A stretch of 64,000 nucleotides of DNA, from the NCBI RefSeq assembly GCF_036711975.1, contig NC_091969.1, positions 1,984,001 to 2,048,000 of the forward strand. The letters are read 5' to 3'. This DNA comes from Onthophagus taurus (Eukaryota > Arthropoda > Insecta > Coleoptera > Scarabaeidae). A program made the position numbers and the translations under genes. The notes beneath the pieces are model-generated. The model ran no database searches. It was not told the origin of the DNA and saw nothing but the letters and a program-made list of their open reading frames with translations. Of the stretch, positions 20,209-31,090 are shown in pieces; position 1 is the stretch's first letter; every line of letters begins with the position of its first letter.

Positions 20209-21611
20209 TTAAATATCAAGACCCCTAAACAAAATTGGACGTGCGAAAACGTTAGGTTGATCGTTACGTTCCATCATCAACGTGGCTATTTTTATGCCAA
20301 TCTCCCTACTAATTTGATACCCATCCACGAAGTAATTGATCCCATTTGGAAAAAATCCCCTAAAATTATTTAAACAATAAAAAATTATCAATATATTTAA
20401 TAGGAAACTCACCTGATTTGATCGTATGTAACTCCTTGTGTACTTAACCAATTAATTTTGGCAGGTGTGTTATATTGACCGTCATTAGTAGACATTAATT
20501 GGGCTAAAGCTTGAAATTCCGAAGTTCCTAGAACGTTGTATAGAAGAAAAGTCTTTTGATTTTCCTAGGTTACAAAAAAAAAAAAAATTAATTAATAAAT
20601 GAAATCAAATTTAATTATATATACCAAGAAGCTCCTAAAAACCTTCCGCTCAGTTTGCGGGGCGAAATTCCAAATTCCTTGCGATAAACTAATCATGATA
20701 TTGCTCAATTCCAATGGACGGATAACATAAAATATCGACGACGGACCAAAACGATATACTGGTCCTATAGTCGCTGTCATATCAATCAACACATTCGTTG
20801 GAATACCAAAACGGCGATGATCACTAAAAACACCATCTTGAGATGTGCTTGGAACGTTTGCTCCATTCCCGCTGGTATGACTCAATTCAGGCTGTTTTGA
20901 ATGTGGTCCGCAACCTTGTCGTTTAGAAGAACCAGTTTTCAAACAAGGTTGGTATTGTTTCGAACTACCACTTTGATGATCATGATTATCATCAGCATCA
21001 TTTGGAATTCCATTAAAATTTCTTTTAAGAACCTGCTGATTCCTTTCAACATTATCACCGAAATTAGGTTCCATATTTGGATCGAAGTCGTTCGATGATT
21101 CGCCGTTTGTGTTAAAATGCAAATATCCATTGCTTCCTGGTGGGAGTCGTGGCCTTTTTCCAAATTCAAACGGTTGAACAAGATTAAAATAAGACTCTTC
21201 GATTACAAGAACATAATTAAAAAGTCCGAGAAGATCCGTTTCGAATTTTGTAGTTTTAGCAGATGGTTGCGTGACGGGACGTTGAATCATGTCGTTTAAA
21301 GCAAGTCGAAATTTCCACACTACATCGCCACCCAAGTTCACATTTAAAGAATCATCGATTTCCATTATTGACGATTCCGGATCAAATCGCAAAGTTGAAC
21401 CAGCGGTTAAAACAATCTAATTTTTAAATAGAAAAAGTTGTTTTAGTTCTATTTGGGTGTCTAATACCAATAATTAGCTTACAGTTAATGGAGTAACAGC
21501 AGTAACTCCTTTTAAATTGCACAAATTCCCAAGTTTTGACATTTCATCAAAAACAAACCATAATCCTGATGAGTATTCCATGGTTCCTCGAAGACACGAA
21601 GTCGAATGCAT
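20209..21611 (-). CDS. Divergent YTH-domain protein (YTHDC1-like)
   Basis: Four exons: 21611-21483, 21416-20625, 20564-20413 and 20359-20209, all with GT-AG introns of 53-66 nt, giving 407 residues. A second Met in an ACCATGG context at 21581 is an alternative start. Residues about 44-190 are not recognisable. Residues about 190-255 are polar and low complexity. Residues about 270-407 align without gaps at first to a YTH domain: FYVIRP, GIW with Trp292, then FQALAQL, INW with Trp346 and GFF. YTH proteins bind N6-methyladenosine in RNA; YTHDC1 is nuclear and affects splicing and export. Both pocket tryptophans are kept, but the K-S-N motif before the pocket reads R276-P277-L278. The frame ends soon after RGLDI, where the family continues, so the C-terminus is short. 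No stops interrupt the exons. Confidence 0.7.
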
Positions 21612-21680
21612 TAAAACCCTCTTTTCATTTCTATCAAATAATAATTTATTAAATTATTTAATTTATTATTTAATGACGAG

Positions 21681-22430
21681 GGTGTTTGCCCACTACACCG
21701 TATATATACTATGAGCGTAACCGTATCGACACATGCAAAAAAATATTCTTTGTATGAATTATCATGAGACAATGTCCACTGGACCGTTCCGGCACCGACT
21801 AACGCCGTACCGTGCCATGCCCGACCCGACAGCAATTCCCAGGGAGGAATATTTTGCAGGTGCCGAAACGTTCGGTGCACGGCACGCACCGATGTGCATA
21901 GGCTGCCCAACCGCGTGGTTACGCAAACATCTGTTTTACTATTCCTTTCGCGCTAGAACACTGCAGCAGGTTCAGCAGGTTGTTAAATATGGTGGACGAA
22001 AAACTAATGAAATGTGTTCGTAAATACGAATTTTTATATAACTTTCAACATCCAAAATTGATATGGATACTCAAAGGAAAGAGAGAGCCTGGAAGGAAAT
22101 TTGAAATGATGACATTCGAAAGTACTGAAAAATTTTCTTCATCATCAATTAAGTGTCTAAATAATGTCCAGTATTCTCCCTCAGCTTTTCGTTCTTTTAG
22201 AGCATCGTGAATCCAATACCGTCGTCGCTGTTTTTGCGTTACTTTAGCAAGACTGAGGACGCCATATATGGCAAGTGAGACTACTGATTTACTTTATACT
22301 GTGACTAAACGAGATCCGAACGGGGCATCTACAGTTTGCGTACACGGGCATAATACGCGTGGCATACGGGCATATATATGACGCGTTCCTGTTATGGTCC
22401 TAGTATGGAACGGTGTAGTGGGCAAAGACC
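21681..22430. mobile_element. PIF/Harbinger-type element, internally deleted
   Basis: Terminal inverted repeats match at 19 of 20 positions (left GGTGTTTGCCCACTACACCG). On the plus strand from 21989 a short frame starts MVDEKLMKCVRKYEFLYN, a MADF/Myb-like start. On the minus strand around 22266-22100 there is RRRYWIHDALKERKAEGEYW and then FRMS, the N-terminus of Harbinger transposases. Having both genes head to head inside one TIR pair is the classic Harbinger layout, here reduced to about 750 bp. No clear 3-bp target duplication is seen. Confidence 0.75.
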
Positions 22431-22785
22431 TTTACATGTCGTTACATCGACAACGTTCTGGAACCGGTGTTAGTACCTTTCATGAAGACGTTGCAGAATG
22501 CCACACAACAGGATAATGCAAGACCCCATACTGCTGTAGTTAAAAAGAAAGTTCCTGGAACAGGTTGGATTACAGATTTTGCCCTGGCCTGTAAGGTCAT
22601 CGGAATTGTCGCCAATTGAACATGTCTGGGATATGATGGGTTGGCGACTAAGACAAGTACCCAGGCCTCCTGAGAATCTGGATGACCTTCGACACAATCT
22701 AGAGTTTGCATGGAACGAGATACCCCAGGAGAACATCGACCACTTAAGAGCGGAAATTCTTTTTATGGAAATCTTTTTTCCATAA
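22431..22785 (+). pseudogene. Tc1-like transposase C-terminal fragment
   Basis: The plus strand encodes RYIDNVLEPVLVPFM, then QQDNARPHTA (second catalytic Asp), then after a frameshift LPWPVRSSELSPIEHVWDMM (catalytic Glu of the DDE triad) and PENLDDLRHNLEFAWNEIP. The N-terminal half and the first Asp are missing. It abuts the Harbinger element directly. Confidence 0.85.
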
Positions 22786-23189
22786 AAAGTTGCCTGAACA
22801 TCTTAAGAATGTGATAGGAAAATTTTAAGGCGAAATTCTAAGTACTTCCGTTAAAATAGCGTTTTTCCCTACTACTATACATATGAACCACGGGACTCAC
22901 GCGTGATTAAAGTAACTCACGCATGATCACGTGATCAAAAAAATCGATTATTTTTATAGCAATATCTTGTTTAACCTCTTGATTCTATGAAGTTTTAATT
23001 TCAAATGATTTAAATTGTAAAAGTTATAAACCTTTAACAAGTACGTTATAGATAACAATCTACAAGTCTTCCCGGTTTTTATAACTCCGTCTCTTTACTT
23101 CTGTGGGAATAAAACGGGATTATCACTAAGAGCCACATTAAGGAACACACCTTTATTGCAAATTGTAGAGAAATAATAGGTTTAAAATA
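22786..23189. other. No gene; short palindrome TGATCACGTGATCA
   Basis: A 14-bp perfect palindrome is at 22924-22937, preceded by two CACGCRTGAT-like words. Nothing else is recognised. Confidence 0.4.
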
Positions 23190-23229
23190 ATTTTAGTTTC
23201 AACGAATTTAAATTCGATCGAAAAAATAC

Positions 23230-24048
23230 GAAAAAAAGGAAAAGTTATAAATGGACGGATAACGACTTGGAGCGTAATAATATAATTTTTAATGGCCAAG
23301 TAGATGAAAATGATAACGATATAAGTGCTTTGGAGTTATTTTCACTTTTCTTTGATGATGAAATACTGGATCTAATAGTAATCGAAAGTAATGGTTATGC
23401 AAATCAGAAGAATCACCACCTAAGAATAGAGAAAACAGAAATAAAAGCATTTATACGTGTACTATTACTCAGTGGATACATGCAAGTACCAAGAAGGAGA
23501 ATGTACTGGGAGTATGAAAGAGACAAAATGTCAAAATGTGTTGGTGTCTAAAGCAATAAGTCGAAATAATTTTGAATATATTATGTCCCATTTTCATCTT
23601 GCAGATACTACTAAAATAGAAGCAAGAGACAAATTCGCAAAGGTGAGGCCTTTATTCCAACATCTGAATAAAAATTTTTTAGAAAATAGTATATGCATTG
23701 CATTGATGAAGCCATGGTACCATACTTTGAAGTTGAGAGACACAGGCACCATTCGTGAAAACAGTATACCAGCTAATCCTCTGATGGATTCTAAAAAAAT
23801 TAAGAAAGAGCCAAGGGGATGCTACGATTATAAAAATGTTGATGTCCAAAATATAATTGTTGTAAAATGGCATGACAATAGTATTGTCACTTTATGTTTA
23901 AATTCAGCAGGGGTGAATCCAATTCATTCTGCAAAAAGATTTTCTCGAAAAGAAAAGAAAATTATTCGGGTAACATTTAGTCAATTTATACAACGCCAAT
24001 ATGGGAGGTGTCGACAGATATGATCAAAATTTGAGCCTTTATCGTATA
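23230..24048 (+). pseudogene. piggyBac transposase relic
   Basis: The frame begins around ALELFSLFFDDEILDLIV and continues TEIKAFIRVLLLSGY and RRRMYWE. It then shifts frame near 23520 to VSKAISRNNFEYIMSHFHLA and KVRPLFQHLN. Later pieces read NPLMDSKKIKKEPRG, VVKWHDNS and finally MGGVDRYDQNLSLYRI, all in the order found in piggyBac (DDE_Tnp_1_7) transposases. The central catalytic part is largely lost. No TTAA-flanked ends are visible. It is dead. Confidence 0.85.
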
Positions 24049-24051
24049 TAC

Positions 24052-25146
24052 CGTATTTTCTCGAATCTTATCCGCACTCGAATCTAATCCGCACCCCGAT
24101 TTTAAAAATGCATAGTGGTAAAAAAATTTAGTTTGCGAATGTAATCCGCATCTTTCTTTGAGCAATTCGACAACACCAAAACGATGCGATGCTTGTTGTT
24201 AACCATAAATATAATTTTTTCCGTTGACTGACGCTGATGCACCTAAAGAAACCTTGCTTACGACGAGTTTTTATTAGACTAGACTTTAAATTTACCAAGC
24301 CAGAAAAAATTGGAAAATAAATATAATTTTAAAAATAAATAGTAATGCCTAGCACGAATTCCGTTCATATACTGCCCTAGTAGTAGCTCGAACGTGGTGT
24401 GTGCTTAATTAATAATTATACATATAATAGGGTAATTATAAAAAAATGTAGCAAAAATCTAAAAGGTTCTTCTATACAGCAAAGTTTAAAGAGATGTTAT
24501 TAAGTTAGCGTTAAGGAAATCGAAAAGCTGGTACAATTTTTGCTGATAACGAGAGTAACGTTGCAGCTGTTGCGGAAAGACCAGGTAGCTATTGGAGACT
24601 GTGAGGCATCGTGCAAAAAATTTACCGGGCCAAAGAAGAGACGATTTCATGAAATTGACGAGGCAGTTTTCTAGTTCTCTCAAGAAAAACGAAAAGAGGG
24701 ACTAAAGAATTTTTAATACTAGCTCCCAAAAGCGCCTAATGATTTTCAAGAAAATTTCAATTTGTCTCAAACTGTAAATGTCAACAAAATGGTAGTATAT
24801 CTGGATATGCCACCCAACTACACACTGGAAAGAAGAGGTGTGTGGGAAATTTCTTTATAAACGAATGGTTGCGAAAAATTGCGCATCACATTGATGCTAG
24901 CAGTAACAAGTGATAGGGAAAAATTGCTGACATTACTACTATTGAGAAAAAAACCATTCTGAAATCTGAAAGACTTCCCGAATGAGGTCCTAGTTAGGGC
25001 ACAACAAAAAGGATGGATAATTGAAAAGCTGATGATGGAATGATTAAGACAAGTATGGAGTCGTAGACCAGGAAGATTATTAAATAAGGATATTAATTAA
25101 TCATAGATGATTGCCCTTGGTTTAGACTTCTTGTCACAATAATAAT
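24052..25146 (+). pseudogene. pogo/Tigger-like transposase relic
   Basis: It starts with a TA-flanked CCGTATTTTCTCGAATC terminus. From about 24440 the plus strand reads in pieces: RFFYTAKFKE, a second HTH with FTGPKKRRFHEIDEAVF, then GYATQLHTGKK near 24810 and VRAQQKGWIIEKLMMEWLRQ with VWSRRPG near 25000. These fit the CENP-B-type helix-turn-helix region and the start of the DDE core of pogo/Tigger elements. The relic is cut off where segment B begins, so its right end is missing. Confidence 0.7.
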
Positions 25147-26258
25147 ACGCTAGATGTCCAAATCCAAATCGATTGTTTTAATTTATTCTTCCTTTTTGTA
25201 TTCTGATTATCGTCTCAGTTAGTGTTTTAAATGTTCACGAATTTTTAATAAACAATTTTATACACTTGATTAAATTAGTTTTTTTTTTAATTGCTAGTTT
25301 TTTTTTAATATTCAAACTCACATTAGGTTATTTCTTCTTCTTCTTCACTATGATCGGGGTTATGTTTTTTTTTTTAGTATATTTTCATTGTCGAACGCGT
25401 TCACAACAAAAGGGTGCGTCTTCTTCTACGATTCAACTTTGATTGTTATTGTTATTTTTTCAAGTGTCGGTTCTTCAATTTTCTATCAAATGCGTAGCGA
25501 CTATGCTACTGACAATCGTGGATTATTTCAAAAATAATATAAATTTTGGTTATACAAAGTACGTTAAAAGATAATTTATGTAAAATTTCGGAACGACATG
25601 CAATGTCGATCAAAATAGTTCAAATATGTTTTCTTTTTTCCAAAAATAATGATTATCAGATATTATTATCGATTTGTTGGTTAATTTCTTCAATTTCAGG
25701 AACAATATGGTTTTAAATGTCTATCATTATCGGTGAATTTTTAAAATAAGATTTTGGAATGGATATGGAAATTTTATTACTTTCTAGAAATATTACGGCA
25801 TAGATTATTATTGATTAAGTGAAAGATCGCATTAATAAGTCTTTGTAAGAAGTTTTATCGATAATTTCATGAGCAATATCGATTCTCAACTGACAGGTGA
25901 AAACGTAGTCATATTTTTTCATTAAAAATGAAATCAGATACTATCAGATACTCGTATCAGCCTGAATTACTACAATATCAATAAAAAATAAATAAAAAAG
26001 GAGAGATGTAACACCACGTTTCTAACTACAGTATAAATAAGAACATATTTCAATATGTTCTTTATAATTCAATATTATTTCATAACAAACATGACCACTA
26101 TTTGGTGTAATTTATGTGAAAAATGATTCTGCTTTTGTAAGCCGTTGTGGAGTTAGTATTCATTATAAATAATATTTCCAACTCTAACAATGCCATAAAC
26201 ACGTATTGATTTTTAATGTTCTATTTCATTGACAAAATCGAAAAACATAATGAAAATA
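25147..26258. other. Start of segment B, no gene recognised
   Basis: AT-rich with poly-T runs. I find no exon or inverted repeat. The matching stretch in copy 2 is 48989-50103. Confidence 0.5.
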
Positions 26259-26272
26259 ATAAACAAAATCAT

Positions 26273-26458
26273 TAAACTAAAACTAAAACTAACACTAGCA
26301 CTATCACTAGAACTAACACTAGACCTACAACTAGAAACTTTCGGGTTAACCCGTGCGTTTTTTGAAAAAAATGTTTGACGTTCGGATGCCACATGATAGT
26401 GCTAGTGTTAGTTCTAGTTTTAGTTTAATTAACACCGGCCGTGAATGCCTTCGTACTT
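26273..26458 (+). mobile_element. Foldback-family element (B1)
   Basis: About 186 bp with inverted CTAGAACTAACACTAG tracts, a shortened CGGGTTAACCCGTGCG core and the family tail CACCGGCCGTGAATGCCTTC. Flanked by a 14-bp duplication with one mismatch, ATAAACAAAATCAT (26259-26272) versus ATAAATAAAATCAT (26459-26472). Confidence 0.8.
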
Positions 26459-26959
26459 ATAAATAAAATCATACTAACCAAAATAACGTAAACTAGATCT
26501 TTTACAAAAAACTAATAATTTTTAATAGATAAGTACGCTACATGTAAACTGTAAATAATTCAAAATAACAATTTTAAAATAAGGTTGTCAAAACTGACAG
26601 GTGACTATGTATTTTCTGTTTAATAGTGACATTGTCACAAAAATTAATGACGTTGTCGTTTAAAGAAAATGTTGGTTGTAAACGATGAATACTAAAAGTA
26701 AGTTTTTGTTATTTCGCGAAATAATAAAGCTTTTTTTTCAATATTTTTATAATTTAGAAGGGCCCTTCTAACTGCAGAGAGAGGAATGGACGATGTTCTA
26801 ACTTTAGAAACACAAATTTAGTATTTAACAAATTCTTATGTACGGTTCTTAAGGTTGATTATTAAGGTTTAGAAGTAGAACGGAATGAAATTGGTACAGG
26901 CTTTAAATTTGAAAATGTATTGCGCAAACTAGATAGGAGAGGTTCTGTGTCAACAGAAT

Positions 26960-27604
26960 GATGTGAATTTATAGAAAATTCTCCAGGAAGACAAAGTGGT
27001 TGCCTAACTCAGCGGGAGAACAACGCCGATCTTCTTTTAAAGAGAATCAGAGTCCCAACAGGATTATTGGTGGTTCGTGATTCCACCTATCGACATTTCC
27101 TATGGCTGTTATGGCGGTTTTGAGAGTCCTGTGCTTGTAAAATTGTAAAAGGGTGTGATAGATTGTGGTATGCCGATTCTGGAAAGATATTCACGGAGAA
27201 GAGTGTTTGCTACTGAAGAAGATGAAATATCATTTATAGGATAAGCTTCAGGCCAAAGTGTGAAGCGGTCGATTACTGTGAGGACATAAGAACATCCTAA
27301 AGATACTAAAGGTCCTAATAAATCTATATGGATATGCTGAAATCGTCCTTTAGGAATGGATATTTTCTCAACAAGGGATTTGGTATGTTGATGGATCTTT
27401 GTTTTCTGCTACTGGAGACATCTCATTCTTGTCCAAAATTGTATGTCCTTTGACATATGAGGCCAAATGAAGCGAGATTTAACACTGTGTAATGTAGAAC
27501 GAAAACCTGAATAAGTTAAAGAATGAAATTTATTAAAAATTACTCTTCTATATTTTTAAGGTATATATATTTTAGGGGATGTCAAAGTAATGTCGCACCA
27601 AAGT
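26960..27604 (-). pseudogene. Ty3/gypsy integrase relic (B1)
   Basis: Read on the minus strand, fragments come in integrase order: FIWPHMSKDIQFWTR, then GRFQHIHIDLLGPL (first catalytic Asp region), VLTVIDRFTLWPEAYP (second Asp), RIGIPQSIT, and after a deletion LKEDRRCSPAEL and LPGEF-like residues near 26975. Stops and frameshifts are frequent. RT and RNase H sequence is absent here but present in unit 2, with a junction near 27605. It is a dead antisense relic relative to the neighbouring LTR-like sequence. Confidence 0.8.
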
Positions 27605-28223
27605 AACTTCTAAGATTTAATGATCACGTTAATAATTTTTTGTCATTAGTATTTATCGAATTTCCCTTAGCAGCCGAAAGGAATTTAGTAGAATCCTGTT
27701 TGTGTTGTAGATACAACGTGTGAGGAAGTACTGAAATATCTGCGAAGACAAAGATTGGCGAATAAATGAAGTAGAACCTCTTGGTCGCTAAAGAGTTGTA
27801 GTAATTAAATAATTTTAACTGTTTTTAAAAATTAAAATGCAAAGGCAGACGTGTTGTCTGGTTGGTTGCTTATAATCGAATGATATTTACATCGAAATCA
27901 ACAAAAATGGTAACAAAGGTAATTTATGATAATAAGGTAATTTGATAAAAGTTATAATTTCTATGTGTACGCTACAGTCGCTCTATATAGAATGCAAAAC
28001 ACCGGAGAATCACGTATGTACGATTTGTGTAGTCAAATATTCTCGACACATAAAACTTAAGCAGCACAATATTGTACCGGTCTTATGGTCTCGACGCAGA
28101 AGTACGAGCGCGTTAATTATAAACAGTCGAAAGAAATGTTCTAGTTGAAAAGAAATAAGTCATCTAATTGTAAAAAAATACAAATAATATAATTAAAAAT
28201 AAACTACGTTTCTTCGTTAATAA

Positions 28224-30040
28224 TGTAACGAAGTAACATTTTTTTTTTAATTCCGAAAAATTAATAACATCCGAATATACTTCCCACATTACCCCGACCT
28301 CCTACAGTTTCCGCCCGATTTAGAAAAATCCAAAAATTGATACCTTATCACCACCCACATATGCAACTTTATTCGCATTTTCCTTAATTTCTTAATTTCC
28401 TTAATTAAACTTCAAATTTTCATATTAATTCATTTAAAACCGTTAAACCTTTTTCTGAAAACGTTTCCTGACCGAATTTCAAATAAACAAAAGCAATTAG
28501 TGGAAATCGCCAAACGACGTAATTACCGAAAGCACATGGTTTCTGAAAATTGTTATTTAAAATAATTAAATAACACCGCAACGAAGTAAAATATGAAGAA
28601 GTATCAGTAATCAGTAATCAGGGTGTTACTGTAAACAAGGCCGACCGTCCCGTGTGAGTTTCAGCAGCCAGCGAGCTACCGTTCAGCTACCGTACAGCGA
28701 CTATTTTTTTTATGATGCGGAATTAGAAATCCTAGAACAATCAAACCGATTTCAAACAATTACTAGTATCATGAAATAACCGTTGAATGATTCTAAAGAC
28801 GATCCGATTATGATTAACATGATTATTAACCAAAATCATCCCGCATCTTAATTAATTAATTTACTTCATTCCTGATGGTCATCCATGGAAAATACTACCC
28901 GTATAGGATTGCCCCGGACACCGGCCAACTGCTGAAGCTACTTTGTGTTGAAGTGCGCGTTCATTAATACTGATTAATCGAAGTTAACGTGAAACACGCG
29001 GTCGGGAAAACGTTTATGTAGGTAAGTGCCGTAAACGCTAACCGATTTTGTTAATTATATTTTTGTAAATTTCTACATAAACAAGGGCATCTTTTGAATT
29101 ATATTATAAATTTTTCCGATAATTATTTTTAATTAATTATCACTCCGCTATTCCTTAATAAATTTTATCCGCTCAAAAAAGGGATTTAGTTAATTTTGTA
29201 CCCCGCATCCGATAACGCCGTTAAAATTTTGCTATTGTCATTAATTAGCCCCGCACATTATAATTTAGTTTTGATAACTTGTTTCAATACGATCCCCACC
29301 TCGGAAAAATCCAGTTTTCACCCCGAACAAGTATAAGTAGCCGGTCAAAATTTCACATTCAACCAGTCTTCAACTGTCAGAATCAGTCTTCAACTGTCTT
29401 GATCAGTCTTCGACCGTTCTGGATTAGTCTTCGACAGTCTTCAAGAGTCTTCAGCCGTCATCAACCGTCTTCAAGAAGTTCGCCAGACTTCACCGAAAAA
29501 TCTCCGAGTTTTGGAAATAACCGAGTTTCATCGTAAGTTTCGTTTTGGTCTTACAATTGTGGGACTTTGATTTTATTTTCCGCAATACTTTCCCCGACCT
29601 GGTGTTGCTGCGAGTTTTCCGCAACACTCTTCCGACCTGGTACTGCTGCGAGTTTTCCGCAATACTTTCCCCGACCTGGTGTTGCTGCGAGTTTTCCGCA
29701 ACATCTTTCCGACCTGGTGCTGCCGCGAGTTTTCCGTAGCACTTCATCCAGACCAATTATTCCCTTATGAATAATTATTTCAATCACGTCCGAAGTACGA
29801 GTGCCACAAGATTGCACTAGGCCAGACATTTACCGATTATATATTTAAATAAAGATTTTTTTACCTTCCTCCGTAAACTCCTATGTTGATTTTTTTTATT
29901 ATTAATAAATTTTGATTTTATTTCTTAATTTATGAACCGCATGTTTTTATTTTTTTGACCCTCTCTAAAACACCCTGAATCTCCGACTGTAACCCCCAAA
30001 AGCTACTTGGAGGCGAAAGAGTTCCTTAACTCTGTAAACA
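28224..30040 (+). mobile_element. LTR-like sequence, about 1.8 kb (B1)
   Basis: It begins TGTAACGAAG and ends CTGTAAACA, with a primer-binding-like site starting 5 bases later (TAGCGCCCAAG here, TGGCGCCCGAG in the third copy). Promoter-like TATAAGTAGCC sits near 29330, followed by imperfect AGTCTTCAACTGTC repeats, a 40-bp minisatellite and AATAAAG near 29847. No partner LTR is seen, so it is a solo LTR or a fragment. The antisense gypsy relic upstream is in the wrong orientation to be its internal region. Confidence 0.55.
29578..29742 (+). repeat. 40-bp minisatellite in LTR-like sequence (B1, four units)
   Basis: Units of the form GAGTTTTCCGCAACACT, then TTCCGACCTGGT and GTTGCTGC. Four units are here, against two at 11091-11182 and 56873-56960. 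Both strands stay open across it, giving spurious reading frames. Confidence 0.85.
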
Positions 30041-30188
30041 TAAGGTAGCGCCCAAGACCGTTAACATCCCGAACATAAAAAATAGGGCACCAAGACCCCT
30101 TTCCTAGGACCGAAGCAGGAAAGGACGTCGCAATAAGTAAAGAGTGTGACTGATTCACATAGATGTAATACTAAATAATATAATTCTC

Positions 30189-30312
30189 GTTGAACTAAAA
30201 TTAGAACTAAAACTAGAACTAACACTAGAAACTTTCGCATTTTGCCGGGCGTCTTTTAAGAAAAACGATAATTTTAGTTCAATTAACACCGGCCGTGAAA
30301 GCCTTCGTACTT
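30189..30312 (+). mobile_element. Short foldback-family element (B1, after LTR)
   Basis: Same insertion as 11628-11751, with the same 14-bp duplication ATAATATAATTCTC, so it predates the copying of this block. Confidence 0.8.
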
Positions 30313-30643
30313 ATAATATAATTCTCCCTTTAAAAAAGTGTAACGCAATTGCTCTAGTGGAGTATCAGACCACCCCAACTGTTGCTTTTCTCAAAAATGG
30401 TTAAAAATAAAAAATGTCTGATTTATGAATGACAATAATGTAGTAGAAGAATATCTAAAACCAAATAATTGAAAAAAATTGGTTTAAAAGATATGAAGCA
30501 AAAACTGGTGTCTGGGTATCTAAACACCCCAGTATAGTACTTGAGTGTTAAATGTGACACCATCAGTGTTTAACTACGGTTCAGCATCGAGTTACTCAAA
30601 TGCCGGACCGGTGCTTAGACATTTGAACGCGGCGACGGTTTGA

Positions 30644-30835
30644 TCTTGCATCCAAACTTCTAACTTCGCTCGTTACGTTATCTTTGTCAAGAATTCGATC
30701 ACGCTTTCTTCCGATTTTCCAGATAACACTGGCAAACCAGTTAACGAAATTTTAGACACAGTTTTTGGTGCTTCTGATTTACGTTATCTTAAACAAACTT
30801 TAATTGAGTTAAGTAGAGAAATTTACGATTCCTGA
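30644..30835 (+). CDS. Unrecognised coding-like fragment (B1)
   Basis: A 63-codon open stretch ending in TGA with balanced, protein-like composition: it includes SSDFPDNTGKPVNEILD and FGASDLRYLKQTLIEL. It has no start codon of its own, and an in-frame stop precedes it. The same frame is open at 57857-58048. It may be an exon or the tail of a transposon protein. I cannot assign a family. Confidence 0.3.
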   Translation, partial: SCIQTSNFARYVIFVKNSITLSSDFPDNTGKPVNEILDTVFGASDLRYLKQTLIELSREIYDS

Positions 30836-31007
30836 CCGTAATGTATTAATGCCGGTTCTGGCGCAGGAACAAGCGCATGGGCAGTTCCAACCCTGTGACG
30901 TCACACTCCAATGTATTCAGCATGAGCGACTTGTCGGATGAGTTGTTGGCTCGATAACTCGTGTAATACCATATACTGGATGTATCTGAATGATAATATG
31001 ATATACA

Positions 31008-31090
31008 TATGATATGATATATATATATATATATATATATATGATATATATATGATAATATGATATACATATATATGATATACTTTGATA
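31008..31090. repeat. TA microsatellite (B1)
   Basis: A run of ATATAT interrupted by GATATA. The B2 copy (about 58205-58290) has a different length. Confidence 0.9.

Noticed and set aside
20901-21299. Several short frames overlapping the YTH gene
   Set aside because: They lie in other frames of a well-supported spliced gene.
22442-22736. Open frames on the minus strand
   Set aside because: They are antisense shadows of the Tc1 transposase fragment, whose plus-strand motifs are clear.
27942-28148. 68-residue frame with cysteines and histidines suggesting a zinc finger
   Set aside because: The spacing does not fit a C2H2 finger convincingly and no neighbouring finger is present.
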